Part shown: piece by piece, positions 63,363-64,000 of the stretch
Numbering within the stretch: the stretch's first letter is position 1
Layout: each line of letters begins with the position of its first letter
Assembly (NCBI GenBank): GCA_009360345.1
Contig: SPDP01000004.1
Span: 1 to 64,000, forward strand
Source of the DNA: Alcaligenaceae bacterium SAGV5
Lineage (GTDB): Bacteria; Pseudomonadota; Gammaproteobacteria; Burkholderiales; Burkholderiaceae_B
Reading direction: 5' to 3'
DNA length: 64,000 nucleotides
Program-made: the position numbers and the translations under genes
Notes under the pieces: model-generated
What the model was told of the DNA's origin: nothing
The model's database searches: none
The model's input: only the letters and a program-made list of their open reading frames with translations

Positions 63363-64000
63363 TTACCAGGTGTGGGCGTAGCTGATTCTCAGGACCGTGC
63401 CCGCGGCGGGCAGGTGGCTGGTGTTGTTATTGTTGCGCAGGAGCTGGCTGTAGAGCGGGTAGTAGTGGCGGTTGAACAGGTTCTCGATGCCCAGCGAAAC
63501 CCGGTTCCTGGCATCGATGCGCCAGTGGCTGACCAGGTCCACCGTGGCATAGCCCTTGGCGTCGTAGCGTCCGAAGCTGGTCTGGCCGTTCAGGCGGTAA
63601 TCCCTGGATGCATACGAGGTCACCTGGATCCGGTGGCTCCAGCTGCTGTCGGGGCGGTACTCGGCATAGGCCGTCAGTTTCAGCGGCGGGATCCGGTAGC
63701 CGGTCATGTCCTGGTAGCTGCTCGCGTTCTGGGGAAGTTCCCGGCCCTTCATCCAGGTGAAGCTGCCCCCCGCGCTCCAGCGGTCATCGTCGCTGAAGTA
63801 GTCGAGGCTGGCTTCCACGCCATGGATCTTTTCCTTGGTTCTCAGCAAGGTCAGTCCGTTGTTGAAGCTCTGCACCGCTCCCAGATCGGACCGCGACTGG
63901 AAGACGCTCAGGCTCGTCCTCACGTTCTCGAAGCGGCCGCGCCAACCCAGTTCATAGGTATCGGTCTTGATGGGTTTCAGGTTGGAGTTGCCGATGTTGA
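63363..64000 (-). CDS. TonB-dependent siderophore receptor, C-terminal part (5' end outside window)
   Basis: About 212 residues of a beta-barrel receptor are present, entering the window in frame at 63998. The NLKPIKTDTYELGWRGRF strand is diagnostic of ferric-siderophore receptors (FpvA/FecA type), and the protein ends LRISYAHTW with the terminal aromatic. It is the upstream partner of the PepSY gene. The plug domain and TonB box lie beyond the window. Confidence 0.93.
   Translation of the reverse strand, partial: NIGNSNLKPIKTDTYELGWRGRFENVRTSLSVFQSRSDLGAVQSFNNGLTLLRTKEKIHGVEASLDYFSDDDRWSAGGSFTWMKGRELPQNASSYQDMTGYRIPPLKLTAYAEYRPDSSWSHRIQVTSYASRDYRLNGQTSFGRYDAKGYATVDLVSHWRIDARNRVSLGIENLFNRHYYPLYSQLLRNNNNTSHLPAAGTVLRISYAHTW

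Overview
The window looks like chromosome of a high-GC beta-proteobacterium of the Alcaligenaceae, most like Bordetella or Achromobacter. The signs are five single-gene tripartite tricarboxylate transporter (Bug) receptors, many LysR/GntR/IclR/TetR-controlled catabolic modules, a dense coding layout, and a family of GC-rich palindromic repeats at several convergent gene ends. Species is not determined. Housekeeping anchors are mtgA, mgtE, secA, tRNA-Lys, holC, pepA, lptF, cysB, a class I fumarase, acs and tRNA-Ser.

Layout. 0-2.6 kb: mtgA (5' end disrupted by a 42-bp inverted repeat) and mgtE. 2.8-16 kb: a large aromatic-acid catabolic region. It has three tandem RraA/HMG-aldolase-fold genes, a class III extradiol dioxygenase, a CobW-type GTPase, a LigJ-like amidohydrolase, a Rieske oxygenase, a GntR regulator and a Bug receptor. 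A second Rieske/GntR/Bug set follows, then an enolase-superfamily enzyme. Together they suggest ring hydroxylation, 4,5-type ring cleavage, hydration and aldol cleavage of a carboxylated aromatic. 16-25 kb: a LysR/YciI/RidA group, secA, and a Bug plus 4,5-dihydroxyphthalate-decarboxylase-like plus amidohydrolase operon under a LysR. 25-41 kb: mostly core genes, with two places where both members of a convergent gene pair have lost their 3' ends (about 26.69 kb and 29.83 kb).

41.8-49.55 kb: a compact AT-richer mobile element in tRNA-Ser(GGA). It carries a P4-type tyrosine integrase, a hypothetical protein, an AlpA-like regulator, a Rep_trans/RstA-like rolling-circle initiator, a large SF1 helicase with an unrecognised N-terminal half of about 500 residues, and a C-protein-like XRE regulator divergent from a small ORF. 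Matching 20-bp GGGGGTA repeats lie at both ends. The helicase is the best candidate in the window for an undescribed function, possibly phage defence.

49.8-64 kb: further catabolic and accessory modules. These are IclR/Bug/FAD monooxygenase; TetR with an 18-bp palindromic operator beside a SoxC/SoxD-like sulfite dehydrogenase pair; a porin; a SnoaL/bicupin/GlcG/Bug group with two LysR genes; and a PepSY protein with the C-terminal part of a TonB-dependent siderophore receptor that runs off the end. No CRISPR array, rRNA operon, transposase or replication origin was seen.
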